A stretch of DNA of 16,475 bases from JBCBEX01 sp039177895. Lineage in GTDB: Bacteria > Bacteroidota > Rhodothermia > Rhodothermales > Rubricoccaceae. Under the pieces are notes generated by a model, which saw nothing but the letters and a program-made list of their open reading frames with translations, was not told where the DNA came from and ran no database searches. Location of the stretch: NCBI GenBank assembly GCA_039177895.1, contig JBCDFO010000061.1:1-16475 (forward strand). The letters are read 5' to 3'. Of the stretch, positions 1-6,283 are shown in pieces. The first letter of the stretch is position 1; each line of letters starts with the position of its first letter. The translations under genes were made by a program, and so were the position numbers.

Positions 1-1287
1 GAGCGATGGGTCTACGACGGCCACCTCGGCCTCGACCTGATCGTGGATGCGCTGCTCGGCATCGGTGTGCAGGGGGCCTTGCGCGCACCCCTCGACAGCC
101 TCGCGCTCTGGATGACGAGCGCGGCCCCCGTCGTCTCGGTCGATGTGCCGACGGGCGTGGACAGCGATGCCGGCACCGTGCACGAAACCGCCGTCCTCGC
201 AGACCACACCGTGACGATGGCGCGCCCGAAGGTGGGCCTGCTCTTCGGCAGCGGGCGGGTCCATGCCGATGAGATGGTGACCGTCGACATCGGCGTCCCG
301 AAGCACATCGAGGATCGCGTGATGCAGATGCCGGGGTGCGCGTACCTCCCGACGGATGCGTTCGTCCGGGAGACGCTGCCTCAACGCTCGTTCGAGGCCC
401 ACAAGTACGAGGCAGGCATGGCGCTCGTGGTCGCGGGGTCGAACGGCTACACGGGCGCGGCTGTGCTGGCAGCGCAGGCGGCGGCACGGATTGGAGCGGG
501 CTATGTCGTCTGCGCCACGACACCGGACGCGCAGCGAGCCATCGACGCGCATGCCCCCGCCATCGCCACACTTGGGATGCCCACGACGGAAGGCGGCGGC
601 ATCGCGGAGGCTGCGCTCGACGTGATCCTGGAACGCGCCGAGAAGGCCAAGTCGGTGCTCATCGGCCCCGGCCTTGGGCGCGACGAGGCGACGGTACGCC
701 TCGTCCATCGTCTGCTCGATGCCCTCGCCACCGACTTCCCCGACATACCCATTGTCCTCGACGCGGACGGCCTGAACGCACTCGCTGACGCCGACGCTAC
801 CGTCTGGCAGATCGCGCACCGCTACGACACGCCGCGCTGGGTGCTCACCCCGCACCTTGGCGAATTTCTCCGCCTCGTCGCTGGGTCCGGTGGCGATCCA
901 GACACGCTCGACGCCCTTACGTCCAGACAGGGCCGCCGGACCTGGATCGTGCCTGAATGGGCGCAGCGGTGGAACACGGTGCTGCTGCTCAAGGGGGCCC
1001 CAAGTGTCGTCGGGCAAGCCGGCGGCTTCCCAGACAATGACCGTCCGGGGCCCACCTTCGTTGCGGCGTCCGTCAACAGCGCGCTCGCGACAGCAGGCTC
1101 AGGGGACGTGCTGGCGGGCAGCATCGCGGGGCTCCTGGCGCAGGGAGCAGCGCCTGCCGAGGCTACGGTCTGCGCGCTCCACATCGGCCTCGCCGCCGCC
1201 GACCGCTACACCACGACTCAAGACGTTCGTTCCATGCAGGCGTCCGACCTGATCGAACTGCTACCGGAAGTGATGCACGATTTTTGA
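1..1287 (+). CDS. nnr: Bifunctional NAD(P)H-hydrate epimerase / ADP-dependent NAD(P)H-hydrate dehydratase, 5'-truncated by window edge
   Basis: The frame is open from base 1, so the start lies outside the window; 428 residues are visible. The enzyme repairs damaged, hydrated NADH and NADPH in the cytoplasm: the N-terminal YjeF_N domain interconverts R and S forms and the C-terminal YjeF_C (ribokinase-like) domain dehydrates the S form using ADP. Visible residues 1 to about 110 carry the end of the epimerase domain (IVDALLGIG, VDVPTGVDSDAG, TVTMARPKVGLLFG). The dehydratase domain follows: VVAGSNGYTGAAVLAA, VLIGPGLGRDE, VLDADGLNALA, LTPHLGEF, LLLKGAP, and ATAGSGDVLAG, in which Asp369 (window numbering) is the family's catalytic aspartate. 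Total length would fit the usual roughly 500 residues. The last codons (MHDF) fall in a 7-base-period repeat that continues into vanZ. Identification is firm; which fused form the symbol denotes varies between organisms. Confidence 0.95.
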   Translation, partial: ERWVYDGHLGLDLIVDALLGIGVQGALRAPLDSLALWMTSAAPVVSVDVPTGVDSDAGTVHETAVLADHTVTMARPKVGLLFGSGRVHADEMVTVDIGVPKHIEDRVMQMPGCAYLPTDAFVRETLPQRSFEAHKYEAGMALVVAGSNGYTGAAVLAAQAAARIGAGYVVCATTPDAQRAIDAHAPAIATLGMPTTEGGGIAEAALDVILERAEKAKSVLIGPGLGRDEATVRLVHRLLDALATDFPDIPIVLDADGLNALADADATVWQIAHRYDTPRWVLTPHLGEFLRLVAGSGGDPDTLDALTSRQGRRTWIVPEWAQRWNTVLLLKGAPSVVGQAGGFPDNDRPGPTFVAASVNSALATAGSGDVLAGSIAGLLAQGAAPAEATVCALHIGLAAADRYTTTQDVRSMQASDLIELLPEVMHDF

Positions 1288-1369
1288 TCGATGATGTGCG
1301 ATTTTAGATTTCACATCTACGACAATGTCTTCACATTATAAACCGGCAATCTCAAATCCAAAATCTCTG
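1272..1369 (+). repeat. Degenerate 7-base-period array with inverted halves, across the nnr/vanZ junction
   Basis: From 1272 to 1313 six consecutive 7-base units all begin with GAT (GATGCAC, GATTTTT, GATCGAT, GATGTGC, GATTTTA, GATTTCA), followed by CATCTAC. In the same 7-base register, 1347-1367 reads CAATCTC, AAATCCA, AAATCTC, whose reverse complement is again GATTT-type units (GATTTTG, GATTTGA). Bases 1300-1313 and 1352-1365 pair at 12 of 14 positions, so the array can fold back on itself. The stretch is clearly richer in A and T than the flanking genes, supplies the last codons of nnr and the first codons of vanZ, and leaves vanZ's N-terminus (AISNPKS) encoded by repeat. Confidence 0.6.
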
Positions 1370-1702
1370 GCTATCGCCTGGACGCTCCTCTGCCTCGCGC
1401 TCTTTTCGATCCCCGGCCAGGACCTGCCAGCCCAACTGCTCTCGCTCGACAAACTGGCGCACCTGGGGCTGTTTGCGGCACTCGGACTGCTCTGGATGCG
1501 TGCGGTGCCGCGTCGGGCGTGGCCGTGGGTGCTCGCCGGGGGCATCGCGTTCGGAATCGGCACCGAAGTCTATCAGGGCTGGCTGCCGTGGGAGCGCGAG
1601 CCCGACCCCTACGACGCGCTCGCGGACGGTGTCGGCATGGCGCTGGGCGTAGCCGGTTATCTCTGGCGCACGCGCACGCACCGGGACGCCCAGCGCGTTT
1701 AG
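1325..1702 (+). CDS. VanZ-family small integral membrane protein
   Basis: 125 residues with about four hydrophobic segments (roughly residues 14-30, 43-60, 65-88 and 98-114). The conserved VanZ-like pattern is present: D42-K-x-x-H46 in LDKLAHLGLF, then E81-x-x-Q84 before a proline, an arginine, and DPYDALADGVG (D94, D97, D101). VanZ-like proteins sit in the inner membrane; the founding member gives low-level teicoplanin resistance by an unknown route, and the function of most bacterial homologues is not known, so no role is assigned. The ATG at 1325 is chosen because the family match begins soon after it. There is no Shine-Dalgarno sequence. A near-consensus Bacteroidota promoter (TTG at 1284, then TAGATTTC at 1305 after 18 bases) lies just upstream but inside the 7-base array, so it may be coincidence. 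Confidence 0.8.
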   Translation: MSSHYKPAISNPKSLAIAWTLLCLALFSIPGQDLPAQLLSLDKLAHLGLFAALGLLWMRAVPRRAWPWVLAGGIAFGIGTEVYQGWLPWEREPDPYDALADGVGMALGVAGYLWRTRTHRDAQRV

Positions 1703-1736
1703 AGAGAGCAACTTTCCCACACACCGCGTGTCGTTC

Positions 1737-1767
1737 TTGTGCGGGCTGTTGCTGCTCCGTAGGTTTG
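1737..1767 (+). promoter_or_regulatory. Candidate Bacteroidota-type promoter of tonB
   Basis: TTG at 1737-1739 and TAGGTTTG at 1760-1767 are separated by 20 bases and match the Bacteroidota primary sigma factor consensus (TTG about 20 bases before TAnnTTTG). The implied transcript would have a leader of roughly 105-110 bases before the tonB ATG. The TTG lies within the right arm region of a long imperfect stem (1707-1753). A second small inverted repeat, TTCCGC (1778-1783) and GCGGAA (1795-1800), falls in the predicted leader. Pattern match only. Confidence 0.4.
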
Positions 1768-1879
1768 CGCTGGCTCTTTCCGCGCTCACCCCTTGCGGAA
1801 CGTGTCGGCCTGCATTCCCATACTGAACATGACGATCCCGGACGCGCTGGCGTCCGCCCACCTGCCCCGAGGTATCCCC

Positions 1880-2560
1880 ATGGCCCTCCGCAAAGCCCCG
1901 AAAGCCGACCTGAAGCGGCAGTACCCAATCATGGTCCAGATCGGCATGCTGCTCTCGCTCGGGCTCGTGCTCCTGGCCTTCATCACACCCTACCGCGCCG
2001 AAAACACCTTCGAGATCGTGGAGCAGGAGATGGAGCGCATCGAGATCGAGGAGATCGAGCAGACGCAGCAGATCGAGACGCCGCCGCCGCCGCCCAAGCC
2101 GCCGTCCCCCATCGAGGTGCCGGACGAGGAGCTGCTGGACGACCAGGAGATCGACCTCGACATGGACCTCGACCTGAACGACGCGCCGCCACCGCCGCCG
2201 CCGCCGCCACCCGCGGCCGACGAGCCGGAGCCGGAGCCCGAGGAGCCGGAGATCTTCCGCATCGTGGAGCAGCAGCCGGAATTGCTGCCGAACCAGGCTG
2301 AGGGCATGGCCGAGCTTCAGGGCTGCATCAACTATCCCGAGATGGCGAAGCGCGCCGGGATCGAAGGCCGCGTGTTCGTGCAGTTCGTCGTGGACGAGCG
2401 CGGCAGCGTGAACAGCCCGCAGGTCGTGCGCGGCATCGGCGGTGGCGCTGACGAAGAGGCGCTCCGCTGCGTGCGCGAGCTCCGGTTCCGCCCCGGCATG
2501 CAGCGCGGTCGTCCCGTGAAGGTGCAGTTCTCGCTACCGGTGACCTTCCGCCTGCGCTAG
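1880..2560 (+). CDS. tonB: TonB family energy transducer
   Basis: 226 residues. TonB spans the periplasm and passes proton-motive energy from ExbB/ExbD to outer-membrane receptors for siderophores, vitamin B12 or glycans. The start at ATG 1880 is supported by GAGG at 1869-1872, one of the few Shine-Dalgarno-like sites in this window; longer starts at 1793 (TTG) and 1829 would add an unconserved tail. Order of parts: short basic N-terminus, one membrane segment (about 17-35), an acidic stretch, PPPPPKPPSP, a second proline run, acidic EPEPEEPE, then a TonB C-terminal domain from about 148 with the conserved YP (INYPEMAKRAGIEG) and the ending VKVQFSLPVTFRLR. Cys149 and Cys197 are the only cysteines. 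No exbB or exbD is adjacent. A strong terminator follows, so the gene is probably transcribed on its own or with vanZ. Confidence 0.92.
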   Translation: MALRKAPKADLKRQYPIMVQIGMLLSLGLVLLAFITPYRAENTFEIVEQEMERIEIEEIEQTQQIETPPPPPKPPSPIEVPDEELLDDQEIDLDMDLDLNDAPPPPPPPPPAADEPEPEPEEPEIFRIVEQQPELLPNQAEGMAELQGCINYPEMAKRAGIEGRVFVQFVVDERGSVNSPQVVRGIGGGADEEALRCVRELRFRPGMQRGRPVKVQFSLPVTFRLR

Positions 2561-2595
2561 CCCCGCAAGCCCGGGCCGCGTGCCCGCTAATTGTG

Positions 2596-2639
2596 GCGCC
2601 CCCAGCTGTCATCGCGACGGCTGGGGGCGCTGCTCTTTT
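2596..2639 (+). terminator. Intrinsic terminator after tonB
   Basis: A 15-base left arm (2596-2610, starting GCGCCCCCAGC) pairs with 2616-2630 (ending GCTGGGGGCGC) with one G-T pair and no other mismatch, around the 5-base loop ATCGC. It is followed by TGCTCTTTT. It lies 35 bases after the tonB stop and separates tonB from the redox operon. Confidence 0.88.
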
Positions 2640-2777
2640 GGGCGATTGGGGTTGACGGCGGTCGGGAGGAGCGCCCTCGGCGAGACGGCTCAGACGGGCT
2701 ACATCCTGACCTTAATCGGCAGCACGCTCGTTTTTTTTCGAAGCCGTGGTAAGAGACATCGGAGCGTACACATCAGA

Positions 2778-2810
2778 GCAACACGAACGATGTTGCAACT
2801 TTGATGTTGC
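2778..2810 (+). promoter_or_regulatory. Operator-like cluster of GCAAC/GTTGC repeats before the redox operon
   Basis: GCAACA (2778-2783) and TGTTGC (2791-2796) form an inverted repeat with a 7-base spacer. GCAAC (2795-2799) and GTTGC (2806-2810) form a second one with a 6-base spacer. GATGTTGC is also directly repeated at 2789-2796 and 2803-2810, 14 bases apart. Between the repeats lies CAACTTTG (2796-2803), one base off the TAnnTTTG promoter element. The arrangement is what an operator over a promoter looks like, and the MarR regulator encoded 0.7 kb downstream is the natural candidate to bind it. A T8 run (2731-2738) lies further upstream. The rest of the 2640-2847 gap shows nothing else clear. 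Confidence 0.45.
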
Positions 2811-2847
2811 TTCACTTACTTTCCTCTCATCCAACACACCTCTTCCC

Positions 2848-3423
2848 ATGGCGACCTTCTCTGTCCCCACCCTCGACCAGATCACCGACGCCGCCGCCCG
2901 CGCCACCCTGGAGCAGATCCAGCAGCAGATCGGCATGATCCCCAACCTCTACGCCTTCGAGGCCTCCTCCCCCGAGGCGTTCCAGACCAACCTCGCCTTC
3001 GCGCACGCCGTTGAGAAGGCGCGCTTCTCCAACCGCGAGGTCCAGGCGATCTACCTCGCTACGAGCGAAGTCAACGCCTGCTCGTACTGCCTCGCCGCCC
3101 ACACGGCGCTCGCGAAGATGAACGGCTTCACCGAAGCGCAGACGTTCGACCTCCGCGCCGGCACCCTCGATGATGCAACCCTGGGCGACGCTCCGAAGCT
3201 GGGCGTGCTCACCCGCCTGACGCGCGCCTTCGTGGAGACGCAGGGCCGCCCCGACGCCGCGCTCCTCAACGCCTTCTTCGACGCGGGTTACACGCAGGCG
3301 CACTTCGTGGACCTCGTCGCGCTCATCTCGATCAAGACGTTCTCGAACTACCTCCACAACGCCTCCGACATCCCGGTCGACTTCCCCGCCGCGAAGCCGC
3401 TGCCGGAGACCGTCACCGCGTGA
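2848..3423 (+). CDS. AhpD-like / carboxymuconolactone decarboxylase family protein
   Basis: 191 residues. The core motif is C78-S-Y-C81-L-A-A-H85 preceded by an acidic residue (TSEVNACSYC), the CxxCxxxH redox centre of AhpD-type alkylhydroperoxidases. These cytoplasmic all-helical proteins reduce peroxides or pass on reducing equivalents; the substrate cannot be read from sequence. The start at ATG 2848 gives MATFSVPTLDQI, which fits the family; an upstream in-frame GTG at 2746 would add residues encoded by the operator region. The ATG is preceded by a pyrimidine-rich leader with no Shine-Dalgarno site. It is the first gene of a tight same-strand group with marR, an Old Yellow Enzyme and an MBL-fold hydrolase, which supports a role in peroxide or electrophile stress. 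Confidence 0.85.
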   Translation: MATFSVPTLDQITDAAARATLEQIQQQIGMIPNLYAFEASSPEAFQTNLAFAHAVEKARFSNREVQAIYLATSEVNACSYCLAAHTALAKMNGFTEAQTFDLRAGTLDDATLGDAPKLGVLTRLTRAFVETQGRPDAALLNAFFDAGYTQAHFVDLVALISIKTFSNYLHNASDIPVDFPAAKPLPETVTA

Positions 3424-3447
3424 CAGAGGAGAGAGGATTGGGGGTGT

Positions 3448-3471
3448 CCGATGCCAGACTGGTAGCATCGG
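3448..3471 (+). promoter_or_regulatory. Inverted repeat between the AhpD-like gene and marR
   Basis: CCGATGC (3448-3454) and GCATCGG (3465-3471) are perfect inverted copies around a 10-base spacer, in the 74-base gap before the marR ATG. There is no T run after it, so it is not a typical terminator. It could be an autoregulatory operator or an mRNA hairpin that lowers marR translation or protects an RNA end. Confidence 0.35.
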
Positions 3472-3497
3472 GCATCCCTAATCACAATGCTTCGCCC

Positions 3498-3962
3498 ATG
3501 GCTGCCCCACCCCGCTCCGCCGCCCGCTACACCAGCGCGCACCACCGCCTCCGCGCCACGTTGCTGCGCACGGCGGCGTGGCTGAAGGAGGAGTTCGACG
3601 CGTTCCTGGCACCCCATGGGCTGACCCAGCCGCAGTTCAACGTGCTCCGCATCCTCCGGGGTCAGGAGCGGCAGGCGCCCGGCGTCTCGCTGAGCACGAA
3701 GTGCATCCGGGAACGCATGCTCGACCGAGGCTCGGACACGTCGCGGTTGGTGGCCCGCCTCGAAGGACGCGGGTTCGTCGTCAAGCACCCGAGCGATGTT
3801 GACCGCCGCCGCGTCGTGGTGGAGCTGACGCAGGCAGGCCGCACCGTGCTCGCCGAGATCGACGCCCAGGTGGAGGGCCTCGATGCCGTCACGCAGGCGC
3901 TCTCGGACGCGGACGCGACCCGCATCGCGGACCTGCTCGACCGGCTCGGTCCCACGACCTGA
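3498..3962 (+). CDS. MarR family transcriptional regulator
   Basis: 154 residues, the usual MarR size. The winged helix-turn-helix is visible: GLTQPQFNVLRILRG (41-55), a recognition region ending DTSRLVARLEGRGFV (80-94), and the wing DVDRRRVVVELTQAG (100-114) with the family's DxRxxxV pattern. MarR proteins bind inverted repeats as dimers and usually repress neighbouring genes until a ligand or oxidation releases them. Its only cysteine, Cys69 (STKCIRERM), lies in the DNA-binding region, so redox control is possible but not shown. The ATG at 3498 is preferred; an in-frame GTG at 3420 overlaps the previous stop codon and would add 26 unconserved residues encoded through an inverted repeat. It lies between the AhpD-like gene and the Old Yellow Enzyme gene on the same strand, its probable targets. 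Confidence 0.88.
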   Translation: MAAPPRSAARYTSAHHRLRATLLRTAAWLKEEFDAFLAPHGLTQPQFNVLRILRGQERQAPGVSLSTKCIRERMLDRGSDTSRLVARLEGRGFVVKHPSDVDRRRVVVELTQAGRTVLAEIDAQVEGLDAVTQALSDADATRIADLLDRLGPTT

Positions 3963-3993
3963 GCCGCCGCCCCTCCTCCCTCTTCTCGCCCCG

Positions 3994-5175
3994 ATGAAGC
4001 TCCTCACACCCTACCGCCTCGGCCCGCTCACGCTGCCCAACCGGTTGGTGATGGCCCCACTCACGCGCAGCCGCCACCCGAACCACGTCCCGAACGTCCT
4101 CGCGCCGACCTACTACGCCCAGCGCGCCTCGGCGGGCCTGCTCATAGCCGAGGCGACGCAGGTGACGCCGCGTGGGGTTGGGTATCCGGACACGCCCGGC
4201 ATCCACAACGACGCGCAGGTCGCGGCATGGCGGCAGGTCACCGACCTCGTGCACGCGGTCGGCGGACGGATCGTGCTGCAGCTGTGGCACGTCGGGCGGC
4301 GGTCGCACTCGGCGTTCCTCGGTGGGCGGTTGCCTGTCGCGCCCTCGCCCATCCCGATTGCAGGCAAACGCGTCCCGCTGCCGGACGGCTCGAAGGCAGA
4401 CTACGAGGTGCCGCACCCGCTCACCATCGCCGAGATCGAGGAGACAGCCGAGACCTACCGGCTGGGTGCTGCGCATGCGAAGCGCGCAGGCTTCGACGGC
4501 GTCGAGATCCACGCGGCCAACGGCTACCTCATCGAGCAATTCCTGGCGAGCGGCACCAACCACCGCACCGACGCCTACGGCGGCTCCGTACCCAACCGCG
4601 TTCGCTTCCTGCAGGACGTCACCGCCGCAATCCTCGACGTGTGGGACGCCGATCGGGTGGGCGTCCGCTTCTCGTTTGGGACGGGCGCGAACGGCGTCGT
4701 GGACGACGACCCCGTCGCCACGTTCGGCTATGCCGTCGAGCGGATGGCCGACGCAGGGCTGGCCTATGTCCACGCAATGCGCCCCAACCGCTACATGGGC
4801 ACAGCGCGGGACGGCCAGCCTGACTTCATCCGCCTCGCGCGCCAGCGTTTCCCGCGCACGGTGATCGCCAACGGCGACTTCGACCGGACCGACGGCGAAC
4901 GCACGGTGCAGGACGGGCGAGCCGACCTGATCGCCTACGGCCGCCCGTTCATCGCCAACCCCGACCTCGCGCTCCGCTTCGCCGCGCAGGCCGCCGGACT
5001 CGACGCGCCGTTGGCCAAGGCCGACCCACGCACGTACTACGGCGGCGGCCCCGAAGGCTACACCGACTACCCGCTGTGGACCGCCACCGGTGTCGGGATC
5101 CATCCTGTACTCGAATCGGACGACACTGAGCCCGACAACACCAAATCCGACCCTGTCGAATCGGATGGGGCCTGA
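3994..5175 (+). CDS. Old Yellow Enzyme family alkene reductase (NADH:flavin oxidoreductase, NemA-like)
   Basis: 393 residues forming an FMN-binding TIM barrel that reduces activated C=C bonds, and often nitro compounds or nitrate esters, with NAD(P)H in the cytoplasm. Visible motifs: MAPLTRSR (T24 near the flavin), QLWHVGR (96-102), HAANGYLIEQFL with His173, Asn176 and Tyr178 at the substrate-binding and proton-donating positions, TNHRTDAYGGSVPNR, and YYGGGPEGYTDYP near the end. The first residues LLTPYRLGPLTLPNR are the classic family start and fix ATG 3994. A tail of about 30 residues after the barrel is acidic and low in complexity and contains a 10-base direct repeat (TCGAATCGGA at 5111 and 5156). 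It begins 31 bases after marR, recalling the pairing of a repressor with nemA in other bacteria, although NemR itself is a TetR-type regulator. Confidence 0.95.
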   Translation: MKLLTPYRLGPLTLPNRLVMAPLTRSRHPNHVPNVLAPTYYAQRASAGLLIAEATQVTPRGVGYPDTPGIHNDAQVAAWRQVTDLVHAVGGRIVLQLWHVGRRSHSAFLGGRLPVAPSPIPIAGKRVPLPDGSKADYEVPHPLTIAEIEETAETYRLGAAHAKRAGFDGVEIHAANGYLIEQFLASGTNHRTDAYGGSVPNRVRFLQDVTAAILDVWDADRVGVRFSFGTGANGVVDDDPVATFGYAVERMADAGLAYVHAMRPNRYMGTARDGQPDFIRLARQRFPRTVIANGDFDRTDGERTVQDGRADLIAYGRPFIANPDLALRFAAQAAGLDAPLAKADPRTYYGGGPEGYTDYPLWTATGVGIHPVLESDDTEPDNTKSDPVESDGA

Positions 5176-5230
5176 GCCCTACCTTGCACCTCCTCTCTTC
5201 GCCCTTCGCTCATCCAGCCTCGCTCTTCGC

Positions 5231-6199
5231 ATGCCTACGCCCCTCTCCCGCCGCGACGCCCTCCGCAGCCTCGGCTTTCTCGGCCTCGGTACCGCCGCCG
5301 CCCCCACCGTCCTCGCTGGTGCCCCGTGGCCCATCGCCCCGCGCACGGCCGACGACCATGCCGCGACGCCCACACCGTACTACCGCGCTGAGATCGGTGA
5401 CATCACCGCGCACGTGGTCCTCGACACGGTCTTCAACATCCCGCCGCCTGCGTTCGCCACGAACGCCGAGGAGGGCGCGATCCAGAGCGTGCTCGCTGCG
5501 CACAACCTCCCGACGGACAACGCCGCCACGCCGGTGAACGTGCTGCTTCTGGAGGTCGGTGGCGAGCGCGTGCTCATCGACACGGGCGTCGGCAGCGAGA
5601 ACGGGCAACTGCTCGCCGGGCTCGCCACGGCAGGGCTGACACCTGGGGACATCGATAAGGTCGTGATCTCGCACTTCCACGGTGACCACATCGGTGGGAT
5701 GGTGACCGACGGCGCACCGACGTTTGCGAACGCCACCTACCACTTCCCCGCGCCGGAGAAGGCGTTCCTCGACGGCTTCGAGCCCGGCGACAACGAGCAG
5801 GCCAACCGGGGCGTTGCGATGGCGCAGGGCGTGCTGGAGCCACTCATGGACGCGGGGGTGCTGCAGACCTTCGAGGACGGCGCAGCGCTGGCGGCGGGCG
5901 TCACCGCGAAGGCGGCGCACGGGCATACGCCGGGCCACATGGCCTTCGAGATCGCCTCGGGCGAGGAGCGCCTGCTCGTCACGGCGGACGCTGCCAACCA
6001 CTACATCGCCACCTTCGCGCACCCCGAGTGGATCTTCGCCTTCGACACGATCCCCGAGATGACCGTCGCGACACGGCGCGCGCTCTACGGCATGGCCTCA
6101 GACGACGGCGTGCGGGTGTGGGGCACGCACCTGCCGTTCCCAGGCTTCGGGATGGCTATCCGCGACGGCGAGGGCTTCCGCTTCATCGCAGCCCCGTAG
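5231..6199 (+). CDS. Tat-exported metallo-beta-lactamase-fold hydrolase
   Basis: 322 residues from ATG 5231. The N-terminus has a twin-arginine signal (SRRDALR at residues 6-12, then a hydrophobic LGFLGLGTAAAPTVLAG), which predicts folded export to the periplasm and excludes the longer start at 5090. The zinc site HFHGDH is at 148-153, with GHTPGH (final His236) and an Asp in VTADAANH supplying further ligands. The overall pattern resembles the branch containing methyl parathion hydrolases and lactonase-like enzymes; the true substrate (lactone, ester or phosphoester) cannot be told from sequence. It follows the Old Yellow Enzyme gene by 55 bases with a pyrimidine-rich leader and is probably co-transcribed, suggesting it may act on electrophilic or lactone compounds outside the inner membrane. 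Confidence 0.88.
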   Translation: MPTPLSRRDALRSLGFLGLGTAAAPTVLAGAPWPIAPRTADDHAATPTPYYRAEIGDITAHVVLDTVFNIPPPAFATNAEEGAIQSVLAAHNLPTDNAATPVNVLLLEVGGERVLIDTGVGSENGQLLAGLATAGLTPGDIDKVVISHFHGDHIGGMVTDGAPTFANATYHFPAPEKAFLDGFEPGDNEQANRGVAMAQGVLEPLMDAGVLQTFEDGAALAAGVTAKAAHGHTPGHMAFEIASGEERLLVTADAANHYIATFAHPEWIFAFDTIPEMTVATRRALYGMASDDGVRVWGTHLPFPGFGMAIRDGEGFRFIAAP

Positions 6200-6208
6200 C
6201 GGCAGGAC

Positions 6209-6220
6209 GGTTTGCAAACC
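6209..6220 (+). promoter_or_regulatory. 12-base perfect palindrome before the lipoprotein gene
   Basis: GGTTTGCAAACC is its own reverse complement and lies in the 84-base gap between the hydrolase and lipoprotein genes. It could bind a dimeric regulator. No clear promoter was found beside it, so the lipoprotein gene may be either in the upstream operon or separately controlled. Confidence 0.25.
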
Positions 6221-6283
6221 TTCCCTACCAGTTCGGTGCCGAGTTCTCCTTTGGTTTCTTTCCCGTCGTCACGCCCTTTCGTT

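Noticed and set aside
1325..1367. Reading the start of vanZ as part of a conserved protein domain
   Set aside because: The first dozen residues are encoded by the 7-base repeat and lie before the first VanZ-like segment, so they carry no family evidence.
3420..3497. GTG start for marR overlapping the previous stop codon
   Set aside because: The added 26 residues are not family-like and would be encoded through an inverted repeat; ATG 3498 gives the normal MarR length.
3889..5103. 404-codon minus-strand frame opposite the Old Yellow Enzyme, and a 361-codon one at 13705-14790 opposite the Asp-box gene
   Set aside because: Both are shadows of GC-rich genes, with arginine/alanine/histidine-rich content and no recognisable domain.
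5090..5230. Longer start for the MBL-fold hydrolase overlapping the Old Yellow Enzyme gene
   Set aside because: It would place about 47 residues before the twin-arginine signal, which must be near the N-terminus to work.
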